Assembly: GCF_010015445.1 (NCBI RefSeq) | Contig: NC_053134.1 | Location: 5,442,636-5,506,635, forward strand | Reading direction: 5' to 3' | DNA length: 64,000 bases | From: Perca fluviatilis | Taxonomy: Eukaryota > Chordata > Actinopteri > Perciformes > Percidae | Shown: piece by piece, positions 35,233-46,272 of the stretch | Position numbering within the stretch: position 1 is the first letter of the stretch | Layout of the letters: each line of letters begins with the position of its first letter | Position numbers and translations under genes: made by a program | The notes under the pieces: model-generated | Databases searched by the model: none | Told to the model about the DNA's origin: nothing | The model's input: the letters and a program-made list of their open reading frames with translations, nothing else

Positions 35233-35803
35233 GTCGGTACACGATCCGTTCTGCCTACACGATCCGTTCTGCACATGCGCGTTCCGTTCTGCACATGCGC
35301 AAAATGTTCGTGCATGTACGATGCGCACTGCACGATCTGTTCCACGCTTCCGGTCGACAGCCAAGCTAACGTTAGTTTAGCTAACAGCTAATTCGGCTAA
35401 CCGCTAGCTGAGACAGCATGTAATAACTTTAAAAGACCCTCAAAATAAAACTTGAAAATAAACGTTAACATATATAACAGCTGTTACGTCAGTTCTAGTT
35501 TGCTTGTGCTCATTTAAAATACAATCACTCAATATTCGTCTTTATTGTTATTACTGTAAAGTCTTAATTTAGCTGTAGCCTGCTTTTCCCATTAAGTTTG
35601 ACTTAACGTTATTTTAGACTGAATCTAGCTGTCAGCTAGCGGTTAGCCGAATTAGCTGTTAGCTAAACTGACGTTAGCTTCCCGGTGGAGGCTAGCCATA
35701 GGCTAGCGTGGAACAGATCGTGCAGGGCATATCCTCGGTAAAACAGTATTATCTTGCGCATGCGCAGAACGGATCGTGCAGGCAGAACGGATCGTGTACC
35801 GAC
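35233..35803. mobile_element. Foldback element with subterminal repeats
   Basis: The left end GTCGGTACACGATCCGTTCT and the right end AGAACGGATCGTGTACCGAC are inverted repeats. Pairing resumes inward for about 170 bp per arm, including GCTAACAGCTAATTCGGCTA against TAGCCGAATTAGCTGTTAGC. Within the arms GATCCGTTCTGC and CGTTCTGCACATGCGC recur, as transposase-site clusters do in foldback elements. The unpaired centre (about 35420-35625) is AT-rich and non-coding. No clear target duplication was found. Confidence 0.82.
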
Positions 35804-36178
35804 ACACGCAACTCTTTTCGCAGTCGTTATTTATTAACAACAACAAAAACTAACTAACCGACTGTGCAGACGTTAACTAGCTAGCTAGTGTGAAAGTTCA
35901 GGCTCTGGGGTGGGGGCTGCATCCAACAAAGACTGCAGCTTTGCGAAACAGACAATCCGATTAGCACAGCAACTTCCTGCAGCAATTGGCCGGCTAGGTG
36001 TGTGAACGTGATAATGAACAATTTTTCATTCATCACACACACGTTATTCGCTATTTGTAGAATTCATTGCATTCAGTCCCTGTCTATGGCGCAAGGATTT
36101 TCATCCCGCCTTTGAGTATGGCCATTTGGACTGAGCAGAAAACAATTTTGCCGTTGTTTATGGATCAACACTTCGTAC

Positions 36179-36647
36179 TAGGGGTATCACGATTCTCCAA
36201 ATCCACGATCCGGTTTATAAAAAGGTCACAATTCAATTTAAGCATTTTTTTTGACAGGGACGGCAATTCCACAGTGAAAGCCACTAGATGGCAGAAGAGT
36301 AAGTTGCAACAACAGTTCCGACTTCCTCGGAGTTTACGAGACGCGATTGAATGCGCCATTACTTTAACGAGGTGCGCCTGAAGGCACCATGGAGTCCTGT
36401 TGGAGACAACATGCTTTACCTTCCTTGTTTGTTAACATAACTCAGTCGCGGGGGAAGCAAAATGTTGCCCCGTCGGTGACTCCAGTGAAGCAGCAGGATT
36501 TTTCAGTTTGGTTGTGTCTCCGTCATCTCCGACTCCAGCAGTGGCCGTGATGTCTGAAATAACTCAGTCAAGCTTTGAATTCAATAGTCGAAATCGAAAG
36601 CTCACTTCAATCAATTATGATTTTAAATCGAGCCTGTGACACCCCTA
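36179..36647. mobile_element. hAT element (TAGGGGTATCACGATT ends), perfect 8-bp TSD
   Basis: It begins TAGGGGTATCAC and ends GTGACACCCCTA, with CTTCGTAC duplicated exactly on both sides (36171-36178 and 36648-36655). 469 bp, non-coding, with ATCG-rich ends. Confidence 0.92.
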
Positions 36648-36975
36648 CTTCGTACGCACTAGGTTGTTTTGAGCGTTCTGAAGCCTTTAAGAGCAAAACT
36701 CTCTATTAAAAGTTTGTGACCCCAGAGTGAAAAAGTCTCTGATTCAGAATGTAAACCACTAACCCTCTCCGCTGAAACCTAGATTGAACTAATGAAGATG
36801 TTACAGGACGATTAACCGCTTCTGACAGCAAGGCGTGCCAGCTTTTATTCTTGGTTTAACAAACATACCAGGGGAGGATTACATAACAGGTCAATAACCA
36901 GTTTTAACAAAAGGCTTGTATGCCTCTTATATTGGTCTAACCCTACCGCAAACATTCATAAAGAGCTCAGAAATC
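36648..36975. repeat. Tandem duplication, unit A
   Basis: About 328 bp that recur directly downstream as unit B. Landmarks: CGTACGCACTAGGTTGTTTT, TTTGTGACCCCAGAGTGAAA, GAAACCTAGATTGAACTAAT, TCTTATATTGGTCTAACCCT and AAAGAGCTCAGAAATC. The hAT element at 36179-36647 sits at its left boundary. Confidence 0.93.
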
Positions 36976-37897
36976 ATTCGTATGCACTAGTTTGTTTTAA
37001 GGTTCTGAAACCTTTAAGAGCAAAACTCTAATAAATGTTTGTGACCCCAGAGTGAAAAAGCCTCGGACTCAGGATGCAAACCACTAAGGCCGGCTACACA
37101 CTGGCTGCGTGGCGTGAGCGTGGCTTTTCTGTTGCGTGTCAGCTGCGTGGCGGCTGCGTGGCGTTTTCTGTGTCTTTGCACACCAGAAACGTGTCTGACG
37201 CGGCGCTGCAGTTGCTAGCCTTGTCTGTACACATGTATGTTTCCCATTGATAAAATTAAATAATAGCGTGTTCTTCAACCCTATACACTGATTTGATTAC
37301 AGCAAAGACAACGTCGGCAGTATTGACGGCAAAATAGGCTACAGAATATTTCGTTCTGTATTGAAAGGCGCAATATTTGATTATTGTTTTTATTACATTT
37401 ATATATCTGCATTTATGTCAAAACCTAGAGACTTTCAAACATCAAAATGTCAATTTATTAATATGTATTCATGTCAAAATGACATATACATCTTTTCCTA
37501 TTCTATTTTGCCTGGAAACGCTTCCAACACGCTTGCGTGTTGCGTGAAAAATAGGCGTTGGTTCTATTTCTAGCTTGCGCGCGTTTTCGGTGCGGCTCGA
37601 GTCGCGCCTGAGACGTGCGTGTCACGCAGCCAGTGTGTAGCCGGCCTAATCCTCTCCACTGAAACCTAGATTGAACTAATGAAGATGTTACAGGATGATT
37701 AACCGCTTCTGACAGCAAGGCGTGGAAGCTTTTATTCTTGGTTTAACAAACTGACATTCATGAACGGTACAACAGCAGAAATTCAAATATCAGGGGAGGA
37801 CTACATAACTGGCCAATAACCAGTTTTAATAAAAGGCTTGTATGCCTCTTATATTGGTCTAACCCTACCGCAAACATTCATAAAGAGCTCAGAAATC
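36976..37897. repeat. Tandem duplication, unit B, interrupted by a Harbinger-like MITE
   Basis: Repeats unit A in order. It is split at 37088-37646 by a MITE and carries about 40 extra bases near 37750-37790 (TTCATGAACGGTACAACAGC). The divergence from unit A is modest: point changes such as ACGCACTAGG against ATGCACTAGT. Confidence 0.92.
37088..37646. mobile_element. PIF/Harbinger-like MITE, TAA target duplication
   Basis: Perfect 24-bp terminal inverted repeats start GGCCGGCTACACACTGGCTG, with TAA on both sides (37085-37087 and 37647-37649). A 3-bp TWA duplication is characteristic of PIF/Harbinger. The 559-bp interior has GC-rich arms (GCGTGGCGTGAGCGTGG) and an AT-rich non-coding centre. 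Confidence 0.9.
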
Positions 37898-38080
37898 TAT
37901 TGGACTGCTGCCCTTCACCCCTAAAATTTAGTTTGATTCTGTAGATTGATCACGTCCATGATATAGCAGATGGACACTGACTGTCTTTTGTCTGAGTTGA
38001 GAAATTACAATTACTGGCTAAGACAGCGGCTTAAATGGGTCATTGCATGAACAAATGTGATGTACCGTACGTGCACACAC

Positions 38081-38150
38081 CTCCAAATCTGGCCGCTGCC
38101 CTGCGTCTGGACGGCGACACCAGCTCCTTGACGATCTGTAGGACCTGCAT
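38081..38150 (-). CDS. Candidate first coding exon of usp6nl (alternative start)
   Basis: On the minus strand an ATG at 38148-38150, with A at position -3, opens a frame of 23 codons starting MQVLQIVKELVSPS and ending RRRAAARFG. It leads to GGAG|GTGTGTGC, a usable donor in phase 1. An in-frame TGA lies about 70 bases upstream, with no other ATG in that frame between. The leftover G plus CG from the exon at 7403-7470 gives Ala and continues SDQD, so the two exons are compatible. Upstream short ATG frames and a longer overlapping frame of 75 codons from 38238 could act as uORFs. I do not recognise the 23-residue peptide itself. The alternative is that the ATG is unused and the sequence is chance. 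Confidence 0.42.
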
Positions 38151-38900
38151 GCTCACAGGGAGGCAGCGGTAGAGGCAGCCGGACGCGGCACAGGGCAGGG
38201 GTGGCCCATTCTTGCCCTCTCACCCTCCACAACCGCATGCCTCCCTGGCTCCTCCTCGGGACTCATCCCCTAATCCCCATCATGAATCCATGCTCCTGAG
38301 GGATCTTGTATGAGAGCTTCTTCTCCGGGTGGAGAGAAAAAAAAAACCCACAGCTTTTCCTTTAAATCTTCTTCTCCTTTTATCTTTCTGATGTTCTTCC
38401 TCCAGATTTCAACACATGCTTACAAACTCTCCGGCACTCCTCAGATACTACTATACCATAAACAGCCGGTCTCCAAGCACAGATGTACAGCATCAGCGAA
38501 CACTCACACACTCTACCTAATAAGTGCTCCAGCTGCTTCGAATGCTGCCTTTGGTCCACATGAAACAGCCTATAAATCTCAACTCAACAAACTGGCAGCT
38601 GCTGAAAGTAGCGGAGGATGTTCGCTGGCAGCGCCGTATCTCTGCAAACTGAATGTGTTCGTCTCGCGTGTGATGTGTGTGTTGTGTTGCTCCGCTGGAG
38701 TGCTTTCACACACTCTTCATTTGGCAGTCAGCAGCAGAGAAGCTTCTTCCTTTAAAAAAAAAAAAAAAAAATCTTTTTTCTTCTTCTGTGGCTCCAGCAG
38801 ACAAACCACCTTGCTGTCGGGGATCAATACATGCACAGTTGACTGGTGACGATGCTTCTCAACTGTCCACAACTCTCTCTCATCTCCTTTTCTGACTCTC
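38151..38900 (-). promoter_or_regulatory. Possible 5' UTR and promoter region of the candidate exon
   Basis: Minus-strand DNA upstream of the candidate ATG. It lacks transposon ends, holds short uORFs (near 38285 and 38292), a purine-rich leader (38340-38400 in reverse) and a 15-base poly-A/T run at 38754. It is richer in CpG and unique words than its surroundings. No TATA box or initiator can be fixed by eye. Confidence 0.25.
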
Positions 38901-39217
38901 TTGTCCTCTCCTAGCCATCTCTTTCTTTCTCTCGCATCAGCCTCTCTCCTCCCTCAGTCCTGCAAAGGCTGGCTACTTCACTCGCTGTCCTCTTTTCACA
39001 TCCTTTAAATTCTTAATAATGAGCGCTTCCACTCACTCACCCTCCAGCATCTTCTTCCCTCCCTTCCTCTCTGTGCTTTCCTGCACCCCCTACCTCCTCC
39101 TTCTCATTGTGTCGCTTTCTGCCTCGGTCACCCACCCTGTATTTCTGCTGGTGTACATTTACTGTGACGGTGAGAACATGAGCAGAATGTAAAGGGGTAA
39201 ATGCAAGACATGAGATG

Positions 39218-39240
39218 TGTGTGTGTGTGTGTGTGTGTGT
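39218..39240. repeat. (GT)n microsatellite, short
   Basis: About 11 GT units. Confidence 0.93.
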
Positions 39241-39449
39241 CCTAGTGATGATTTTTCCCCAGCAGCATCAGTAACACTGTCATCCTCCGATTGCACCCTC
39301 TCACATTTTGTCTTTGCCACAACCTTTACTCCCTCAGCGAGTCTGTTATCATGATGATGTTTAAAAAAAAATAATAATTGCAAAGAAAATTCATGTTGTA
39401 ACGTGCAAAAGAAAAGAAACCAATTTAGTTCTGTTGAGAGTCTTCAATG

Positions 39450-39790
39450 ATTTACTCATGACATTAGAGGCAGGCACTATATTACTTCTTTTGGACCTTT
39501 GATCCTGAAAATCACACTGCCTGAATTAATTACCTTCACGACGTGGTTGGCATTAATTCTACAGATTTACACTGGTTTAACTTTTACAGGTCTTTTTCAG
39601 TCGATTTGGGTAATTTCTCATCCTCTAAAGCTGGTATCTCATGTGGGGTTCCTCAGGGATCCATCCCAGGCCCTGCTAGCTTTTCCCTATACACAACACA
39701 AGTCAACATCTTACTTTGGTCACCTGCAGGAACAAAAGCCATCAGTGGAAGGTGGCATGCATACATTTGTGGCTCTTTATACAAATAAAA
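39450..39790 (+). pseudogene. LINE reverse-transcriptase relic (L2/CR1-like)
   Basis: The plus strand reads WFNFYRSFSVDLGNFSSS, then ISCGVPQGSIPGPASFSLYT (about 39573-39700). This contains the conserved GVPQGS block of non-LTR reverse transcriptases, where SCGVPQGSILGP is usual. An upstream phrase LLLDL near 39485 fits the preceding catalytic motif, but the frame is broken between the two. The catalytic YADD block is not found. The combination RSFSV...GN...SCGVPQGS points to L2-type LINEs in fish. It is a short, dead fragment. Confidence 0.82.
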
Positions 39791-39860
39791 CATCTTACTA
39801 TCTTCTAGTCAAAGCTATTATTTTGTTTTCCAAAATACCAGACATATTTCTAGTATCTAT

Positions 39861-40614
39861 CAGTGTTGGGAGTAACGGCGTTGTATAACGGCATTACTAA
39901 CGGCGTTATTTTTTCAGTAACGGAGTAATCTAATTAATTACTTTTCCCATCATTGCAACGCCGTTATAGTTACTGAGAATGTAAAGTGGCGCGTTACTAC
40001 AATTTGGTTGAATCAAGTGCGAGGTGTCAGGCTTTGGCTACACATAAGCTGCCTGGAGAGAGCAGGGGTGGGGGATGATGACACCGTTGCAAATGAGAAG
40101 ATGATTGGCTGGGTGGGCGGATGCCCTGCTCACTCTGTCTCACTGCACGCTCTGACTACCACTAAACACAAGACAGCGACAATAGCGACGAGTCAGGGAA
40201 ATTCAAAGGTAGCGTTCTCGAACTGGAAGTACCGGCACTACTTCTCGCTCATTGAAATGTATATGTAACATGCAGGAAAAAAAACTTTTATTTTTAAATT
40301 TTTTATATGTTTTTATTTCTATGCATATCATATGGCAGGCTGCAATCTATTGAGTTCAAATAAATACCAAATGTTCTAAAATACTGTATAGTGTTTTTAT
40401 TCCTCAATCAGTTAATATAAACATATTGGACGTTAAAGATGTTATAGAACGTAATAGCGTTACATAAAAAATAACGTCACACTTACTTTGATGAGTAACT
40501 AATTACTTTTACAATGTGGTAAATGAGTTACTAACTCAATTACTTTTTGGGAGAAGTAATTTGTAATTTGTAACTGTAACTAATTACTTTTTTAAAGTAA
40601 GATGACCAACATGG
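39861..40614. mobile_element. hAT element (CAGTGTTGGGAGTAACG family), perfect 8-bp TSD
   Basis: It begins CAGTGTTGGGAGTAACGGCG and ends in the imperfect inverse GACCAACATGG. GTATCTAT is duplicated exactly on both sides (39853-39860 and 40615-40622). The interior is rich in AGTAAC/GTTACT phrases and non-coding. A related fragment is at 62840-62980. Confidence 0.9.
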
Positions 40615-40689
40615 GTATCTATATCTATATTGTTTTCAGAAATCAAGACTTATAGGTTTCAATTACAGAAAAAAATAAAGATTGATGAG

Positions 40690-40800
40690 GGCAATCCAAT
40701 AACTGAGTGGTTAGGGCGCAAAGGCCCCGAGTAGCGAGTCCCCAGTTTGATTCCCGGCTGGCCGGAGAGCCAGTTAAGGGAAGTGGGAGACCTAAGTATT
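40690..40800 (+). repeat. tRNA-like SINE head relic
   Basis: AACTGAGTGGTTAGGGCGCA resembles an A box region and CCAGTTTGATTCCCGGCTGG a B box, about 35 bases apart, in the manner of a tRNA-derived SINE head. The acceptor stem does not pair, so a functional tRNA is unlikely. Confidence 0.5.
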
Positions 40801-42979
40801 TGAGTAAGACACCAAGCATTGGCCTCAAAATACCGACAAATGTTTTTTAAACATTGAAACAGATTTATTAACGCCAGTGGATGTTGAAGGGTCACGGTGG
40901 CTTCGCTAACGTTCTCAGCCGCCCTGTCGTTACTAGCTGCCATGCTAATGCTAACCGCCTCAGTTAATGCAAAGAGTGAAGCCTCGCTAGAACCTTGCGA
41001 ATCCCCCTCTGTCAGATTATTTTCTCTACTTTATTACTTTATTCCGTGTCGTTCACCTTTCTCTCACTTCACACTAGTTGGTCCTCACAGAAAACTCTAC
41101 TGCGATTGCCGCATTTCGGCTTGTGGAGATTGTAATTTTTTAAATGATTAGCAAGGAATGAAAAAAGACTACGGTAGGTTGCTATCTTTACTCGCACAAT
41201 GTGCTCGTAAATGATTTTTTCCAGTCCGCACATATCTTTTTTTAAGGGCATATGCTAGTGAAATACTGTAGAGGCCTGTGCACGTCATTCCGCTACTCTC
41301 TTTCCCCACATTTCCTGCCTCTCTCCTCTATCACTATCAAATAAAGGCATAAAATAGCCAAAAGGTCATCTTAAAAAAACATCCTCCAATCCTTTCATTA
41401 GATTAGAGTATATCCAATATGTCTTTGTACAATACACACATCATAATGTTTGGTAACTCCCCACTTCTCTCGTTAGCTCTCCATTTCTTGTCTCATGTAC
41501 ACTCCGCCCTGTCCATTATGCCATCTCTAATCAGTCCACATACAGTACTAATCCCCGTTCCTCTCTCTAACTGCATCATCTTGCTATAATCAGTCCATTT
41601 ATACTTCCAATTGGCGATGCATCCCCCATACGGTTATTTCTTTATCTACACCAGGGCGAGGCCAACGTCAGTTTTCCAAATCCATTACGCCGATGTTGAC
41701 CTTTCACTTAAAATGACATCCAGCTGGTTGTCAATGAATTCTGACATGGCTAATGTTCTCCTGTGTCTGTATTCCAGCCAGTCAGAAGGTGGACTGAAGA
41801 GGAAGTGACCTCGAGCAGCGCCACCTCACACACCTTTAGGGCACGTGAACACACCATGATATGCACACACCCACAATGTGATCATAGATACACGTATGTA
41901 CACACACATACACTGCACCTACCCAAGGACAATGCAGCATGCAAAGAGGAGCAGCAGCAATACAATCACACACATCCTTGTGATGAAGTGTATCTATATT
42001 TGTTAGTCCATCCTCCGGCGCTGAGTCAAAATTTCCAATTACTGCATTGCTGGACCGACTCTGCAGCTGCTGTTGCTATGCCTCAGACCCACTGTTGCTA
42101 GGCTGTGACCCCACTACATGAGGTGAAAGTGTGGCCTTTTACAAACATAATGGTGTCCACCTTTATCAGTGATTCAACAAGACGAAACACACCAGTGGCA
42201 CATTGCATGCATGCATGAAAACAACCACACTTATTGTTTTCTATGTAAATGTAGACGTACCGGTTGTATTTTCCATTGTTGCTGTTGATTGACTAAGGCA
42301 GTAGGTTCCAACCTGACCTCTCATGACAAGAGATGATCAGTTCAACCGATTGTTTTGACATTCAGAGGCCTGAAGCGGTTGAAGTATCCAGTATTTCACC
42401 GCCCAAAAAAGATTGGGAAAAATCTGAAAAAAAGACATATCTTTCAGATATATATCAGATATATCTTCTCCTTCCTAATCTTTAAACATCTGGTGACCCT
42501 AGTTTTTTCCTGGGACCCCAATGTAAGAGCCTACAGTGTGCTAAGCTTAATAATATGTTTTGGACTCACTGTGTTTAATAATAATAATCACTTAAAGGGT
42601 CATTCTAGTTTATTACCACTTGGGTCTTTTTCATCATTTCGCTTGTGCGCTATCTGCATCAAATGATACAAGCCATATGACATCCTGCTGCATTGTGTGG
42701 CCCGTTTGGAATAACCTTTTCGTCACCTTACAAGCAGTCACAAGAAAGAGCCTTCCCAAGGACTTTGTAATCCTATGTAATCTTCTACATCTTTCTGGTG
42801 GTCGTACATTCTGCATTTCTAGTGGGGTTTATCTAAGGAGTCCCACATGAGAGGGAAAGAGTAAGTAAGGTGAGAGACATAGAAACTGTGAGGTAATAGG
42901 AGAGTGGTGGAGGGTTCAGTAAGATATTGATGGAGCCTTTTAGTCTCCTCCCGACAGCACCCATAGGTCCAATCATGCA
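40801..42979. other. Gene-free stretch
   Basis: Apart from the SINE tail, no feature is supported. TTAAAGGGTCATTC at 42594 looks like a lone TTAA MITE end. Open frames at 41611-42101 and 42355-42850 have no domain. Confidence 0.45.
41297..41362 (+). repeat. SINE tail fragment
   Basis: CTCTTTCCCCACATTTCCTG and TATCAAATAAAGGCATAAAA match the body end and tail of the SINE family seen at 7, 49, 53 and 58.8 kb. Confidence 0.7.
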
Positions 42980-44434
42980 TAGGGTTGGGTATTGAATGGA
43001 TTTTTTGATACCGGTGCTAAAATTATACTTTTAAAATGGTGTCAGTGTCTAAACGGTGCCTGAAAGGATACTTTTAAGATTAAAAAAATATATACTGTAT
43101 ATATTTTTTTATTATTTATTTTTTTATTTTTTTAAAAAGGAGCATAAAACGAGATTAAAGTGCCCATATTATGAAAAAAACACTTTTTCTGGTATTTGGG
43201 GTGTTCTTTTGTGTCTCTGGTGCTTCCACACACATACAAACTTTGAACAAAAATCCATCCATGCTGTTTTGAGTGAGATACGGTTTCTGAATGTGTCCTG
43301 CCTTCAGTCTCCTGGTGAGCTGTTCAAAATCGGCTCGGACTGTGACGTCACAATCCGAAATGAGCTGGCTAACCGCAACCGTTAGCTCGTAGCGTTAGCA
43401 TTAGCATGCTAACGCTAATGCTAACACTAGCATGGTACCTCGTTCTCAATAGCAAAGCACTGCTACAACACACACAAGTTCACCATAATCTACAAAAGAA
43501 CTACTTACATGTGCGCCCTCATTTAGAAGTCTCCCAGCTAATCCTGCCTTGTAACTGACTGAAGTTGGAGAAACAGCCTGTCTTTTACTTCTATGGAGCT
43601 AGCTAGCTGACATGATCCACATCTGAGCTACTGAGCATGTGCGAGTGCAATCAAAGATAGTACAGAAGAAGAAGAAGAAAAGAGGTCTCACTCTGTAGCT
43701 AAAACAGAAACCAGGTGAAAAGAGGATCTACAGCAGTGAGAGAGAGCTGTGCAGTACAACAAAAATATGGTGTTTTTTGAAAATTAAACCATGTAAACCT
43801 ATTCTGGTACAACCTTAAAATACAATTATGAACCTGAAAATGAGTATAATATGGGCGCTTTAAAAAATGGCTTGTTTATTGCTAAGGCCATATGGTCAAA
43901 ATGAAATGATTTATTAAAAATCTAATAACAATAACTTATAACAACTTATTTCATCAGTAAATTCCTGTTAAACGACAAAAACCACCACTAGATGGTAAAA
44001 GGGTATTTTACAATAACTTTGAATGCACCATGAGGGTGGCGAGGCGAAATTCAAGTGAACGCACCGTCTGTGTTGTTTTCCGACAACGGCAGCTGCAGAC
44101 TGTTGTATGTCCCAGTGTTGGAATCATCTAAAGTGAAATACAGTCACACTTTATAGCGTTTAGCGTTAGCGGTCAGCAATTTAACCGTGTGTAATCCAGC
44201 TGCTAGCTAACGGTAGGCTAACGTTACCGTCTGTCAAGTGTATTTTTAACTAGCATCACATGCAGCGATGCTTCTGTTGCCTCTAACATCTGTTTCGGAG
44301 CATCAGAGGGCAGCGGGGACATTTACGTGGCACCGTAATGAGGCACCAAAATTTGCGTTGCTATTCGGTCCGGTAGATACCGGTCGTTAAAGCATCGGTG
44401 CCGTATTTGCACCGGGTCTTGGTACCCAACCCTA
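42980..44434. mobile_element. hAT element (TAGGGTTGGGTATTG ends) with nested TTAA MITE
   Basis: It starts TAGGGTTGGGTATTGAATGG and ends GGTCTTGGTACCCAACCCTA, an imperfect inverted repeat. The flanks AATCATGCA (42971-42979) and AGTCATGCA (44435-44443) match at 8 of 9 positions. Without the MITE at 43159-43859, the element is about 750 bp and non-coding. Confidence 0.88.
43159..43859. mobile_element. TTAA MITE, copy 2, inside the hAT element
   Basis: Ends AGTGCCCATATTATG and TATAATATGGGCGCT are inverted repeats, with TTAA at 43155-43158 and 43860-43863. The same family as 4077-5184: they share the GGTGTTTTTTGAAAATTAAA segment and the CAATTATGAACCTGAAAATG phrase. This copy has no minisatellite and no G-poor stretch. 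Confidence 0.88.
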
Positions 44435-44443
44435 AGTCATGCA

Positions 44444-45805
44444 GGGGCCTTCTCCAAAACACCAGATCAATGGGCCCTCCACACGTTTCACCTTAACACC
44501 CACTTGATTGAGAACAGACAGATACTGTAAGTCGGACGGAGTCGCTGATACATTGTCTCCTTAATCTACACACCAGATAAGAGCTCAGCCTGGTGGCAGC
44601 CTTCTTCACTTTAACTGGCAACAGAGACGCTGTCAATGCTACGATGGGGCGTTCGATTCTTGGTGTTGGAGAGAGGAGACACTGCACAAAGGTTGACAAA
44701 AAACAGTGACAGCTGTAGAGAGCAGAGATGATGTAAGACTGGTTGGTGTAGGTCGATGCAGATGTGGATACAGGCATTTTGTAGCACTGTTAATTAGAGC
44801 AGCAGCTAATGATTATATTTATCTGCAGATTATTTCCATGCTTAATCATTACAAAAAAAAAATGGCATCTACAATTTCTCAGAGCCCAACGTGATGTATT
44901 CAATCGGCTTTGTTTTGACCAACAATCCAAAAGATTTTTTATACGCGGTCACATATGATGAAGAAAAGCCGCAAATGCTCACATTTGAGAAAATAAAGCC
45001 AGAGAGTATATGATCAATTATCAAAATAGTTTAATTTTTGTTGTTGTTCAACAGGGCCGGTAGGTTCACAGGCTTCTTCTATAGATTGAAGCTGAGGAAG
45101 TTTTTCTACATATTTAAATTTGTCCATTCAACAAGGGTTCAGTCTTTGTCCATACTTTTATTTTTAAAATTCAGATTTGAGTTTGTGAAGTTTTTTTTAG
45201 CCATCTGCTTGGGCCATGGTGATCTTTAGTAGTTGAAGCTCAACCTTGATGATCCCGATTGGTTTTAAAGACACCTTAAGACTTTCCAAGCGATTCCACT
45301 GTCGCAGACTAATTTTCAATATGGGAATGAAATCATGAGAGTCATGCTAGAGTTGGGGCCCGCTCCCGTTGTCTCAATCGTTTGGTGTAATGTGGTCATA
45401 AAACTCGGTCCGAGTCAGTCTTTTTCCTGTCTGATATTTGATATTATGTAAGTTTGAAGTCTTGGTTGTGAAGTTAAATCACGTGAGCATTGTCAACAAC
45501 CAATGGGTGCGCTCCCTCCAGGACCAAACAGGAAGCAGCAAACGGCTACAGCTAGTGTTGTTGATGGTTGCTAAGCTAAACGCTAATGAGGGAAAGTTGC
45601 CGATTTTCAACCCTTCTGAAGAGCCTCATCCAACGGGAGATTTACGCGGGTAAACGCAGACCTCCCGGTACTGCCGGCATTCATCTGCATATACGGCAGA
45701 ACAGAAAATCTGCAAACTTTCCCTTAAGTTACCAGCTAACGCTAGCGGCAGCTAGCTAGCTAGCTAGCTTGGTTTAATTTTTCAAAATGACTCTAGTTGT
45801 AGTCT
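44444..45805. other. Gene-free stretch
   Basis: Contains a (GCTA)n run near 45750-45768. No gene is supported. Confidence 0.5.
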
Positions 45806-45814
45806 TGCAATGTG

Positions 45815-46263
45815 TAGTCTATATCCTTGACGCTCCACTTCCGGGATTGCTCTGTTGCCGCCGGAAAAGTTTTCACTCACTCATTTAGGCCAGATATCCG
45901 TTGCCTTGGGCTTCCTTGTGTTGGCATTTTAAACTCTGGTCGATTTATGAGGACTGTGATTAACCTTTTATCAGATCTCTGCAGGGTAAATCCAGACAGC
46001 TAGCTAGCTGTCCAGTCTGAGTTTTCTGCTGCATGACTAAAACAACTTTTAAAACGTACATGTTCCACCAAAACAAGTTCCTTCCAGAGGCTATTTTGCA
46101 GCGGCACAGTGGCTTTTCTCCGGTGCCTAGCACCGGCCAAGACGATTCTGATGATTAAAGAAATGCCAATAAACAGAACACATTTTCCTCCCATCCCCGA
46201 ATGCTATGTGGAGTAGACCCTCCTCCAAAGCGCGCTGGAGGAGAGTCTGGCAAAGCGAGACTA
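45815..46263. mobile_element. MITE (TAGTCT ends), perfect 9-bp target duplication
   Basis: It begins TAGTCTATATCC and ends GCAAAGCGAGACTA. TGCAATGTG is duplicated exactly on both sides (45806-45814 and 46264-46272). 449 bp, non-coding. Partial copies are at 12829-13042 and 60810-60872. The TAGNCT start and the 9-bp duplication are shared with the element at 28470-29511, suggesting one transposase family. Confidence 0.9.
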
Positions 46264-46272
46264 TGCAATGTG

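Noticed and set aside
38011..38238. 75-codon minus-strand frame starting MRLWRVRGQE
   Set aside because: It would reach the donor at 38081 in the wrong phase for the exon at 7403-7470 and has no recognisable domain; treated as a possible uORF overlapping the candidate start.
40690..40770. tRNA gene (GTTTGATTCCCGG)
   Set aside because: The acceptor and D stems cannot be formed; it is more like an old SINE head.
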